Shown one piece after another: positions 17,428 to 25,321 of a stretch of DNA of 64,000 nucleotides. Origin of the DNA: BRH-c54 sp965284565 (GTDB taxonomy: Bacteria; Bacteroidota; Bacteroidia; Flavobacteriales_E; Vicingaceae). The notes below the pieces were generated by a model. That model was not told the DNA's origin. It did not search any database and saw only the letters and a program-made list of their open reading frames with translations. The stretch is from assembly GCA_965284565.1 (NCBI GenBank), contig OZ260100.1, positions 2,046,001 through 2,110,000 of the forward strand. The letters are read 5' to 3'. The number at the start of each line of letters is the position of its first letter. Position 1 is the stretch's first letter. A program made the translations under genes and the position numbers.

Positions 17428-19761
17428 TTATTTTTTGTTTTCAAGCTCTTCGTTCTTTTTAGCTCTTTGCATTGGGTTTTCACCATAGCCTCCCCAATTG
17501 TAAGCTTTTCTTTCATAAAGTTCAAACTTACTAGGCTGCATTTTCGGTGGCCAGTTGTTATTGCTTAAATCAACATCTGCTGTTTCTAAAAATGGATCTA
17601 GTTCTATTCCTGCCAATTCTTTTTCAAAGAAAAATACTTTAGAAACATTTTTGTGATTCATTTTCCAAATTTCTGCAGGAATTTTAACTACTTCTTTAGA
17701 GCCATCGGTAAATGTAAACTGAAGAATAACTGGCATCACTAAGCCTCCAATACTTTCAAAGCTTACAGTATAATAATTGTATGTTGAATTTAAAATAGCA
17801 ACATCTTTTTCATTAAGGTTGGTTAAATATTTTTGATAATCCACTTTATCTATTAAATTCACTTCAAAAGGATCATATTTATCATAAAAATCCATTACAG
17901 AAGGATCTTTTTCTTCATAGGTTTCTTTTACCTCTTTAGGGTTTCTTATTTCACCAATTCCTTTCTGTTCATTAGCTTTCATTTCTTTCTGAATAGCTTT
18001 TTCTACTTCTGGATTTTTAGAATCTATTTTAAACCATTCTACATTTTTTATAGCAATATCTACATGGTCGGTAGTATAAAACCAACCTCTCCAGAACCAA
18101 TCTAAATCAACTGCAGAAGCATCTTCCATTGTTCTGAAAAAATCTTCAGGCGTTGGATGTTTAAATTTCCACCTTTCAGCATAAGTTTTAAAAGCAAAAT
18201 CAAATAATTCTCTTCCCATTACAGTTTCTCTTAAAATATTTAGCGCTGTAGCAGGCTTACCGTAAGCATTATTACCAAATTGAAAAATAGATTCTGAGTT
18301 AGTCATAATAGGAGAAATGTATTCTTTATCTCCTTTCATGTAATCAACAATTTTGTGAGCAGGACCTCTACGAGACGGATAATCTCTTTCCCATTCTTGC
18401 TCACATAAATATTGTGTAAAGGTATTCAGTCCTTCATCCATCCAAGTCCATTGTCTTTCATCAGAATTAATAATCATAGGGAAAAAATTATGTCCCACTT
18501 CATGTATAATTACACCAATCATAGCATATTTTGTTCTTTCAGAATAAGTACCGTCCGATTCTGGTCTTCCTCCATTAAAACAAATCATTGGGTATTCCAT
18601 TCCAATTCTTTTAGAGTGAACCGAAATGGCTACTGGATAAGGGTAAGTAATGGTATGATTTGAATAACTTTTTAACGTATGCGCTACCACTTTTGTACTG
18701 TATTGCTCCCAAAGTGGATTTCCTTCTTTAGGATAGTAGCTCATTGCCAAACTTTTTTTATCTCCTAAATCAACAGCCATGGCATCCCAAATAAATTTTC
18801 TTGATGAAGCAAAAGCAAAATCTCTAACATTGGTAGCACTGAAACTCCATGTTTTGGTCTCGTTAGATCTAGATTTTTCATTCTTTTCAGCTTCTTCTTG
18901 AGTAATGATAATTATTGGCTGCTTGTATTCGTTTTGAGCTGCAGAAAATCTTTTTCTTTGTTCAGAAGTAAGTACACTATTTGCATTGGTTAATGTTCCT
19001 GTTGATGCAATAACATGGTCAGCAGGAGCTGTAATATTTACTTTAAAATCTCCGAAAGGCAAGGTAAATTCTCCTCTACCTAAAAATTGTTTATGTTGCC
19101 AACCTTCTACTTCGTTATAAACCGCCATTCTAGGGTAAAACTGAGCAATGGTATATAAATAATTGCTGTCTTCTTCAAAATATTCATAACCCGAGCGACC
19201 ACCAATTTCATCTCTATCATTAATGTTATACCACCATTTTATTTTAAAAGTATAACTTGCCCCAGGCATTAATGGTTTAGGCATATCTATTCTCATCATG
19301 GTTTTGTTAACGGTTACAGGTAAATCATTTCCTGACACATCTTTAACATAATCTAATTTAAAACCACCATCAAAATTATTATGCAAATCAGCAATTTCCT
19401 TAAATGACATCTTTTCATTAATGCTTCCTGTTTCAATTAATTTGGTATCAGAATCCTGAGCTCTCATGTTTTGATCTAGTTGAACCCAAAGGTATTCCAA
19501 TTTATCAGGAGAGTTATTTTTATATGTTACTGTTTCTTTACCGTAAATCTTTTGTGCTTTATCATCCAAAGTAATATCAATAATATAGTCTGCTTTTTGC
19601 TGATAATACCCATGACCTGGAGCACCGGAAGCTGTTCTGTAGATGTTAGGTGTAGCAAATTCTTCTTTTAACTGTCTGAATTTGTTTTTATTGGTGTTTT
19701 CTTGTGCGTTAATAATGCCAATTGTACTAACTAATACTAAGGCTAAAGTAATTCGTTTCAT
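17428..19761 (-). CDS. M1 family metallopeptidase (aminopeptidase N-like), secreted
   Basis: A 777-residue exported zinc aminopeptidase with a signal peptide (about 19 residues, ending INAQE). The gluzincin motif HEVGH followed 18 residues later by Glu (in WTWMDEGLN) provides the zinc ligands. IGMEYPMICF just before it corresponds to the substrate-anchoring GAMEN-like strand. The C-terminal part after the catalytic domain ends in a Lys/Glu-rich tail. It should cleave N-terminal residues from peptides in the periplasm or outside the cell. Its start overlaps the stop of the DUF6702 gene by 4 bases, so the two are coupled. Confidence 0.92.
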   Translation of the reverse strand: MKRITLALVLVSTIGIINAQENTNKNKFRQLKEEFATPNIYRTASGAPGHGYYQQKADYIIDITLDDKAQKIYGKETVTYKNNSPDKLEYLWVQLDQNMRAQDSDTKLIETGSINEKMSFKEIADLHNNFDGGFKLDYVKDVSGNDLPVTVNKTMMRIDMPKPLMPGASYTFKIKWWYNINDRDEIGGRSGYEYFEEDSNYLYTIAQFYPRMAVYNEVEGWQHKQFLGRGEFTLPFGDFKVNITAPADHVIASTGTLTNANSVLTSEQRKRFSAAQNEYKQPIIIITQEEAEKNEKSRSNETKTWSFSATNVRDFAFASSRKFIWDAMAVDLGDKKSLAMSYYPKEGNPLWEQYSTKVVAHTLKSYSNHTITYPYPVAISVHSKRIGMEYPMICFNGGRPESDGTYSERTKYAMIGVIIHEVGHNFFPMIINSDERQWTWMDEGLNTFTQYLCEQEWERDYPSRRGPAHKIVDYMKGDKEYISPIMTNSESIFQFGNNAYGKPATALNILRETVMGRELFDFAFKTYAERWKFKHPTPEDFFRTMEDASAVDLDWFWRGWFYTTDHVDIAIKNVEWFKIDSKNPEVEKAIQKEMKANEQKGIGEIRNPKEVKETYEEKDPSVMDFYDKYDPFEVNLIDKVDYQKYLTNLNEKDVAILNSTYNYYTVSFESIGGLVMPVILQFTFTDGSKEVVKIPAEIWKMNHKNVSKVFFFEKELAGIELDPFLETADVDLSNNNWPPKMQPSKFELYERKAYNWGGYGENPMQRAKKNEELENKK

Positions 19762-20261
19762 TCCTGTTTTATTTGATGTTTTTCTGATTTTTTATAGTCG
19801 TTTAATCTAAAATTAAAACGTTGTTCACCTACTGTAAGGTAGATGATATTTACATGTTCTTCAAAATAATTGTTTAAAATGGTAGATTTTACTTCTACAG
19901 AGGTTAACGTATCTACAGGCGATGAAGTAAAATATACTATAATATCATCATCATCTCTAACTTCTTTTCCGAAAAAGTGGATATCAACAACTTTATCGTT
20001 TACAATAATTTCAACATTTTTTTTGATGAAATTAAAAACGATTTCGTTGGCTTTTTCGTGCTCATTTTCTGTACCAAGATGTAATTCAGGATGACCTTCT
20101 TTTTCTAAGGCGTATTCTAAATCGTGACCAATAAACTTAATAGAAGCTTCAAACAATTGTTCTTTTTCATTGAAGTTAATTTCTGTGATAGATACATAAT
20201 ACTTATGCGGTACAAAACTGACCAAAAGTACTACTAGTGCTATATAAATGAAATTCTTCAT
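19758..20261 (-). CDS. DUF6702 family protein
   Basis: A 167-residue protein with an N-terminal signal or anchor (MKNFIYIALVVLLVSFVP). It then shows HKYYVSITEINFNEKEQLFEA, the pattern of the DUF6702 family that in Bacteroidota often precedes an M1 peptidase. The rest is beta-rich and resembles an immunoglobulin-like periplasmic module. The function is unknown. It overlaps the M1 peptidase gene by 4 bases, and alaS lies 28 bp upstream, so the order alaS - DUF6702 - M1 may form one transcript. Confidence 0.8.
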   Translation of the reverse strand: MKNFIYIALVVLLVSFVPHKYYVSITEINFNEKEQLFEASIKFIGHDLEYALEKEGHPELHLGTENEHEKANEIVFNFIKKNVEIIVNDKVVDIHFFGKEVRDDDDIIVYFTSSPVDTLTSVEVKSTILNNYFEEHVNIIYLTVGEQRFNFRLNDYKKSEKHQIKQE

Positions 20262-20289
20262 GAAAAAAAATGAAGTGCTAAATTAAGCA

Positions 20290-23097
20290 TTAATTTAATA
20301 CTGCTAATGCTTTTTCCATAGCTGCATCTAAACCGTTTAGATTGGCTCCACCTGCTGTTGCAAAAAATGGTTGACCACCACCACCGCCTTGCATTTCTTT
20401 AGCTGCCTCTCTAATTATATTGCCTGCATGTAATTTTCTTTCAGTAGCTAAACTATCAGAAATAGCAATGGTTAAGTTCGGTTTACCATTAATTTCTGCA
20501 CCCAGTACTAAGTACAAATTATCTATTTGAGATTTCAACTGAAAAGCCAAATCTTTAATGGTTGCTGAATCAACAGCAGTTAATTTTTTGGTAATAACAT
20601 TAACTCCATTAATATTTTTAACTTCGGTTAATAATTGTTCTTTAATAGCTTTTGCTTGCTCTTTGCCTTTTTGCTCTTCTTCTTTAAGCATGGCTTTTTT
20701 AATGTTATTCAATTCATCAATAATAGCTGCATCCAACTTAATTTTTGTAAAATCTGCAATTGCATTACTCAACACATCTATTTGTAACGAGCCATTTGAA
20801 GAAGAAATAACATTTAGAGTAGGCATGTCGCTTACTTTAGCATATTGTTGAAGCAAGTTATTTTGAACAATATTTATTTTGTTAATAATTTCATCACTCA
20901 CTAATCCTGATAATGGATGTTTGGTAATGGTATCAATTTTTTCTTTTAAGTAGTTAGCTGCTCCTTTTGAAGTAACTGCTTCAATCCTTCTAATTCCTGC
21001 TGCAACAGAGCCTTCAGAAGTAATTTTAAACAACTCAATTGCTTTAGTATTGTTTACATGAATTCCACCACACAATTCTTTAGAATCTCCAAACTGAATC
21101 ATACGTACCTTATCGCCATATTTTTCGCCAAACAACATCATGGCTCCTTGCTTTTCAGCTTCTTCAATAGGAATTTCTCTATGTTCATTTAAGTTGATAG
21201 CAGCTTGAATTTTTTCATTCACAAAAGCTTCTATTTGCTGTAATTCTTCCTCACTTACTTTTTGAAAATGAGAAAAATCGAAACGTAAATAATCCGCATT
21301 TACCAACGAGCCTTTTTGTTCTACATGCGTACCTAAAATTGTTCTAAGTGCTTGGTGCAATAAGTGTGTTGCTGAGTGATTAGCAGCGGTTAGGTTTCTT
21401 TTTGATGAATCAACTTTAGCTTCATATAAATTCTTACCATCCGTATAATGCTTAGGAAGTGTTTTAGTAATATGTACAATTAAGTTATTTTCTTTTTTAG
21501 TATCAATAATCTCAATTTGTTCAGATTCATTCTTGATGTAACCAGTATCACCAACTTGTCCACCACCTTCAGGGTAAAATGGTGTTTTATTAAATATTAG
21601 TTGATAAAATACTTCATTGTTATTAGTTACTTCACGAAATCTTGTAATGATTATATCATCAACATTTGTAGTATCGTAACCTACAAACTCATTTTCTGAA
21701 ACATCACTTGGATTGTCAACCCAATCTCCCGTTTTAAGAGTTGTTGCTGCTCTTGAACGGTCTTTTTGTTTCAACAATTCATTGGCAAATTCTTCAAAAC
21801 CAAATTCGAACCCATTTTCTTTGGCTAATAATTCTGTTAAATCTTTAGGAAAACCAAATGTATCGTACAGCTCAAAAGCAAATGGACCATCAATCTTTTT
21901 ATCTTTAGAATTAGCTACATAATTTTCAAAACGTTGAATTCCCTTAGCCAATGTTCTTAAAAAACTTTCTTCTTCCTCTTTAATCACATTCGTAATTAAA
22001 TCTTGTTGATTAACCAATTCAGGGAAAAATGCCCCCATTTGTTGAGCTAAAATTTCTACTAACTCATAAATAAAAGCCTCTTTAAGGTTTAAGAAACTGT
22101 AACCATATCTGATAGCTCTTCTTAAAATTCTACGGATAACATATCCAGCTCCATTGTTAGAAGGTAATTGTCCGTCTGCAATAGAAAAAGCAACTGCTCT
22201 TACATGGTCGGCAATAACACGAATAGCTACATCCGTTTTATACTGTGTATCTAAAGAGTTTTTATAAGCAATACCTGAAATCTGAGCTATTTTGTCGGTT
22301 AATGGAGAAAAAACATCGGTATCGTAATTCGATTTTTTACCTTGTAATACCATTGCCAAACGTTCAAAACCCATTCCTGTATCAACATGTTTGGCAGGAA
22401 GTGGCTTTAATTTTCCATCAGCCATACGGTTAAATTCCATAAACACTAAATTCCAAATTTCAATCACTTGCGGATGGTCGTTATTTACTAAGTCTTTCCC
22501 TGGAATTTTAGCAATCTCTTCATCGCTTCTAATATCTACATGGATTTCAGAACAAGGACCACAAGGACCTGTCTCTCCCATTTCCCAAAAGTTATCTTTC
22601 TTATTGGCTTTTAAAATTTTATCTGTTGTTAGTCCATTTTTTTCCAAAAGATCTTTCCAAAGCTCAAAAGCTTCTGTATCTTCAGGAGTTCCATCTTCTG
22701 TATCGCCTTCAAAAATGGTAAAATATAGCCTGTTTTTATCAATTTTATACACCTCTACCAATAATTCCCAAGCCCATTCTATCGCTTCTTTTTTAAAATA
22801 ATCTCCGAAACTCCAGTTCCCTAACATCTCAAACATGGTATGATGATAAGTATCAACACCCACCTCCTCTAAATCGTTGTGCTTACCCGAGACACGCAAA
22901 CATTTTTGAGTATCAGCAATTCTTTTACCCACAATAGGAGAATTGCCTAAGAATAAATCTTTAAATTGATTCATTCCCGCATTTGTAAACATTAACGTAG
23001 GGTCATTTTTAATTACCATTGGAGCAGAAGCTACAATTTTGTGGTTTTTTTGTTTGAAAAACGTTAAAAAAGTTTCACGAATTTCTTGAGACTTCAT
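20290..23097 (-). CDS. alaS: Alanine--tRNA ligase
   Basis: A 935-residue class II synthetase that charges tRNA-Ala and edits Ser/Gly mischarging. The aminoacylation domain shows FTNAGMNQFKDLFLG near residue 37 and the motif-3 region GMGFERLAMVLQG near residue 243. The editing domain has the zinc motif HSATHLLHQAL (HxxxH) near 577 and CGGIHV near 680. The C-terminal oligomerisation/DHHA1 domain ends with the glycine-rich GGGGGQPFFATAGG. Length is slightly above the usual 870-880 residues. It is divergent from the M23 peptidase gene. Confidence 0.97.
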   Translation of the reverse strand: MKSQEIRETFLTFFKQKNHKIVASAPMVIKNDPTLMFTNAGMNQFKDLFLGNSPIVGKRIADTQKCLRVSGKHNDLEEVGVDTYHHTMFEMLGNWSFGDYFKKEAIEWAWELLVEVYKIDKNRLYFTIFEGDTEDGTPEDTEAFELWKDLLEKNGLTTDKILKANKKDNFWEMGETGPCGPCSEIHVDIRSDEEIAKIPGKDLVNNDHPQVIEIWNLVFMEFNRMADGKLKPLPAKHVDTGMGFERLAMVLQGKKSNYDTDVFSPLTDKIAQISGIAYKNSLDTQYKTDVAIRVIADHVRAVAFSIADGQLPSNNGAGYVIRRILRRAIRYGYSFLNLKEAFIYELVEILAQQMGAFFPELVNQQDLITNVIKEEEESFLRTLAKGIQRFENYVANSKDKKIDGPFAFELYDTFGFPKDLTELLAKENGFEFGFEEFANELLKQKDRSRAATTLKTGDWVDNPSDVSENEFVGYDTTNVDDIIITRFREVTNNNEVFYQLIFNKTPFYPEGGGQVGDTGYIKNESEQIEIIDTKKENNLIVHITKTLPKHYTDGKNLYEAKVDSSKRNLTAANHSATHLLHQALRTILGTHVEQKGSLVNADYLRFDFSHFQKVSEEELQQIEAFVNEKIQAAINLNEHREIPIEEAEKQGAMMLFGEKYGDKVRMIQFGDSKELCGGIHVNNTKAIELFKITSEGSVAAGIRRIEAVTSKGAANYLKEKIDTITKHPLSGLVSDEIINKINIVQNNLLQQYAKVSDMPTLNVISSSNGSLQIDVLSNAIADFTKIKLDAAIIDELNNIKKAMLKEEEQKGKEQAKAIKEQLLTEVKNINGVNVITKKLTAVDSATIKDLAFQLKSQIDNLYLVLGAEINGKPNLTIAISDSLATERKLHAGNIIREAAKEMQGGGGGQPFFATAGGANLNGLDAAMEKALAVLN

Positions 23098-23214
23098 AAA
23101 TATAGAATTATATAATTAATTGATAATGATTGTTTTTAGTCTTTTTAATGCTTTTAAAAAATGTTAAAAAACTACTAAAAGCAGCGTTTTTAAACCATGT
23201 AAAGGCATTTTTGT

Positions 23215-23222
23215 TATTTTTG
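23215..23222 (+). promoter_or_regulatory. Candidate -7 element of the M23 peptidase gene
   Basis: TATTTTTG matches TAnnTTTG and lies about 60 bp before the start codon, in the intergenic space shared with divergent alaS. No TTG sits at the usual distance, so confidence is modest. Confidence 0.4.
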
Positions 23223-23283
23223 TCAAAACTACATAAATTTTTTCGTTGGAGATTCTCAAATAATCAATGAAAAAAAGAAATAA

Positions 23284-24255
23284 ATGGCAAAAGTAAAATA
23301 CAGATATAATCCACACACCTTAAGCTACGATAAAATTAAGCTTACTTGGAGACAAAAGTTTTCAAGGGCTTTGTATTTCTTAGGAGCTAGTTTGGTTTTT
23401 GGTGTAGCCATTTATGCTGTTACCTATTCTTTTGTAGATTCTCCAAAAGAAAAGAAACTTAAAATTAGAAATGCAGAATTGCTTGCTCAATATGAATTAT
23501 TGAACAAAAAATTAGAAAAGCTAGCCGTTGTTGTTGAAGATGTTCAAAAAAGAGATGATAATATTTATCGTGTAATTTTTGAAGCAGAACCTATTCCTGC
23601 AGAAATTAGAAAAGCAGGTATTGGTGGGGTAAATAGATATGAAGAGTTAGAAAATTTTTCGGATGCAGATTTGATTATTTCCACAGCAAAAAAAATAGAC
23701 CAACTTTCCAAACAACTATATATCCAATCTAAATCTTTTGATGACGTTTTTAAAATGGCTAAAAACAAAGAGAAAATGTTGGAATCTATTCCAGCAATTC
23801 AACCTGTACATAATGAAGACTTGACCAGAATGGCAAGTGGATATGGAATGAGAACACATCCTATTTTAAAATATACTAAATTTCATGCAGGAATGGACTT
23901 TACTGCTCCTATAGGAACTCCAATTTATGCGACAGGAAAAGGGACAGTTATTCAAGCAGATAACAAAGCAAGTGGGTATGGAAACCATGTTAGAATTAGT
24001 CATGGTTATGGCTATGTTACTTTATATGCCCACATGAGCAAAATAAAAGTAAAAGAAGGCGAAAAAGTAAATAGAGGTGATATTATTGGTTATGTTGGAA
24101 ACACAGGATTGTCTGCTGGCCCACATTGCCATTATGAAGTTAGAAAAAATGATATCCCTGTAAATCCGGTAAGTTTTTATTTCAACGACTTATCACCCGA
24201 AGAGTTTGCTAAAATGGTTGAGCTTTCTAATGCTCCAACTCAATCTATGGACTAA
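23284..24255 (+). CDS. M23 family metallopeptidase (murein endopeptidase), membrane anchored
   Basis: A 323-residue protein with an uncleaved N-terminal membrane helix (about residues 31-50) and a coiled coil (about 55-90). The C-terminal LytM domain covers about 178-300. The zinc site is complete: His and Asp in KFHAGMDF, and HxH in GPHCHYEVR. Such enzymes cut peptidoglycan cross-links during growth and division, facing the periplasm. The same helix, coil and LytM arrangement is common in Bacteroidota. The TRIC-channel gene follows after 35 bp. Confidence 0.92.
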   Translation: MAKVKYRYNPHTLSYDKIKLTWRQKFSRALYFLGASLVFGVAIYAVTYSFVDSPKEKKLKIRNAELLAQYELLNKKLEKLAVVVEDVQKRDDNIYRVIFEAEPIPAEIRKAGIGGVNRYEELENFSDADLIISTAKKIDQLSKQLYIQSKSFDDVFKMAKNKEKMLESIPAIQPVHNEDLTRMASGYGMRTHPILKYTKFHAGMDFTAPIGTPIYATGKGTVIQADNKASGYGNHVRISHGYGYVTLYAHMSKIKVKEGEKVNRGDIIGYVGNTGLSAGPHCHYEVRKNDIPVNPVSFYFNDLSPEEFAKMVELSNAPTQSMD

Positions 24256-24290
24256 GCGATTTACAAATTGCTTACTAAACAAAAACTACT

Positions 24291-24920
24291 TTGGAAGAAA
24301 TTTTCACCAATTTACTCGACTTAATAGGAACTTTTGTTTTTGCTATAAGTGGTATTAGGTTAGCTTCTCGTAAACAAATAGATTGGTTTGGAGCCTACAT
24401 CATTGGATTAGTAACTGCTATTGGTGGAGGAACAGCTAGAGATGTATTATTGGATACTACTCCTTTTTGGATGCTAGACAGCAAATATTTTATAACAACA
24501 GGAGTAGCATTGCTAACCACCATTTTATTTAAAGATAAATTATTTAAATGGGGCAACACCTTATTTTTATTTGATGCTATTGGATTAGGATTATTTACAA
24601 TTGTAGGAATTAGTAAAAGTGTAGATGCGGGCTTTCCATTTTGGGTATGTATTTTAATGGGTGCTATTACTGGAGCATTAGGAGGTGTGATTAGAGATGT
24701 TTTATTAAACGAAGTTCCTTTGTTATTACGTAAAGATATTTATGCTTTGGCTTGTGTAACAGGAGGTGTAGTTTATTTTATTTGTATTCACTTTAGTGTT
24801 CCCATTACAATAACAGAGCTAATTGCAGCACTTATTGTAATGTTGGTTAGGTTAGTTGCAGTAAAGCTCCACATTCATTTACCAGTGCTAAACTCTATTG
24901 AAAATGATGAAGGGTATTAA
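24291..24920 (+). CDS. Trimeric intracellular cation channel family protein (UPF0126/YicG)
   Basis: A 209-residue inner-membrane protein with about seven hydrophobic helices and the internal duplication of the TRIC fold. The first repeat has VFAISGIRLASRK and GGGTARDVLL, the second has ALGGVIRDVLLNEVP. Bacterial members form homotrimeric cation channels, and some members have been linked to glycine uptake. The start is the TTG at 24291 giving MEEIFTNLLDLIG. No ATG is available upstream in frame. It follows the M23 gene by 35 bp. Confidence 0.9.
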   Translation: MEEIFTNLLDLIGTFVFAISGIRLASRKQIDWFGAYIIGLVTAIGGGTARDVLLDTTPFWMLDSKYFITTGVALLTTILFKDKLFKWGNTLFLFDAIGLGLFTIVGISKSVDAGFPFWVCILMGAITGALGGVIRDVLLNEVPLLLRKDIYALACVTGGVVYFICIHFSVPITITELIAALIVMLVRLVAVKLHIHLPVLNSIENDEGY

Positions 24921-24947
24921 AAAAATAAAATAAAATTTAAATAATTC

Positions 24948-24977
24948 TTGCGGAGAAAGAAAAAAAATATACTTTTG
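24948..24977 (+). promoter_or_regulatory. Promoter of rpmH (Bacteroidota type)
   Basis: TTG at 24948-24950 and TACTTTTG at 24970-24977 are spaced by 19 bp, matching the TTG / TAnnTTTG consensus. It lies 32 bp before the L34 start. Confidence 0.8.
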
Positions 24978-25009
24978 CAGACCGAAATAAATTTTAAAAA
25001 ACAGAAAAG

Positions 25010-25168
25010 ATGAAAAGAACGTTTCAACCATCCAGAAGAAAAAGAAGAAATAAACATGGTTTTATGAGCAGAATGGAATCTGCTAATGGTAGAAAAGTAT
25101 TAGCAAGAAGAAGAGCTAAAGGAAGAAAGAAATTGACTGTGTCTGACGAGCCAAGACATAAGAGATAA
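25010..25168 (+). CDS. rpmH: 50S ribosomal protein L34
   Basis: A 52-residue, highly basic protein beginning MKRTFQPSRRKRRNKHGF, the near-invariant L34 N-terminus, and continuing MSRMESANGRKVLARRRAKG. The length is normal. L34 lies near the peptide tunnel exit of the 50S subunit. It has a consensus promoter and a clear terminator, so it is transcribed alone. The usual dnaA, rnpA and yidC neighbours are absent. Confidence 0.98.
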   Translation: MKRTFQPSRRKRRNKHGFMSRMESANGRKVLARRRAKGRKKLTVSDEPRHKR

Positions 25169-25185
25169 TCATATTTATATAAATT

Positions 25186-25214
25186 AAAGGGATGCAAAAG
25201 CATCCCTTTTTTTT
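25186..25214 (+). terminator. Rho-independent terminator of rpmH
   Basis: AAAGGGATGC pairs with GCATCCCTTT around an AAAA loop (25196-25199), followed by a T run to 25214. It begins 17 bp past the rpmH stop. Confidence 0.93.
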
Positions 25215-25321
25215 GAACAAAATTTTAGGTTTTGTTGAAAAATAAGCCTTTAATCAATCAGCAAATTAAAGTAATTTCGCAAACGCAAGAAATAATTATT
25301 GAAAATAAAAATAAATAGAAA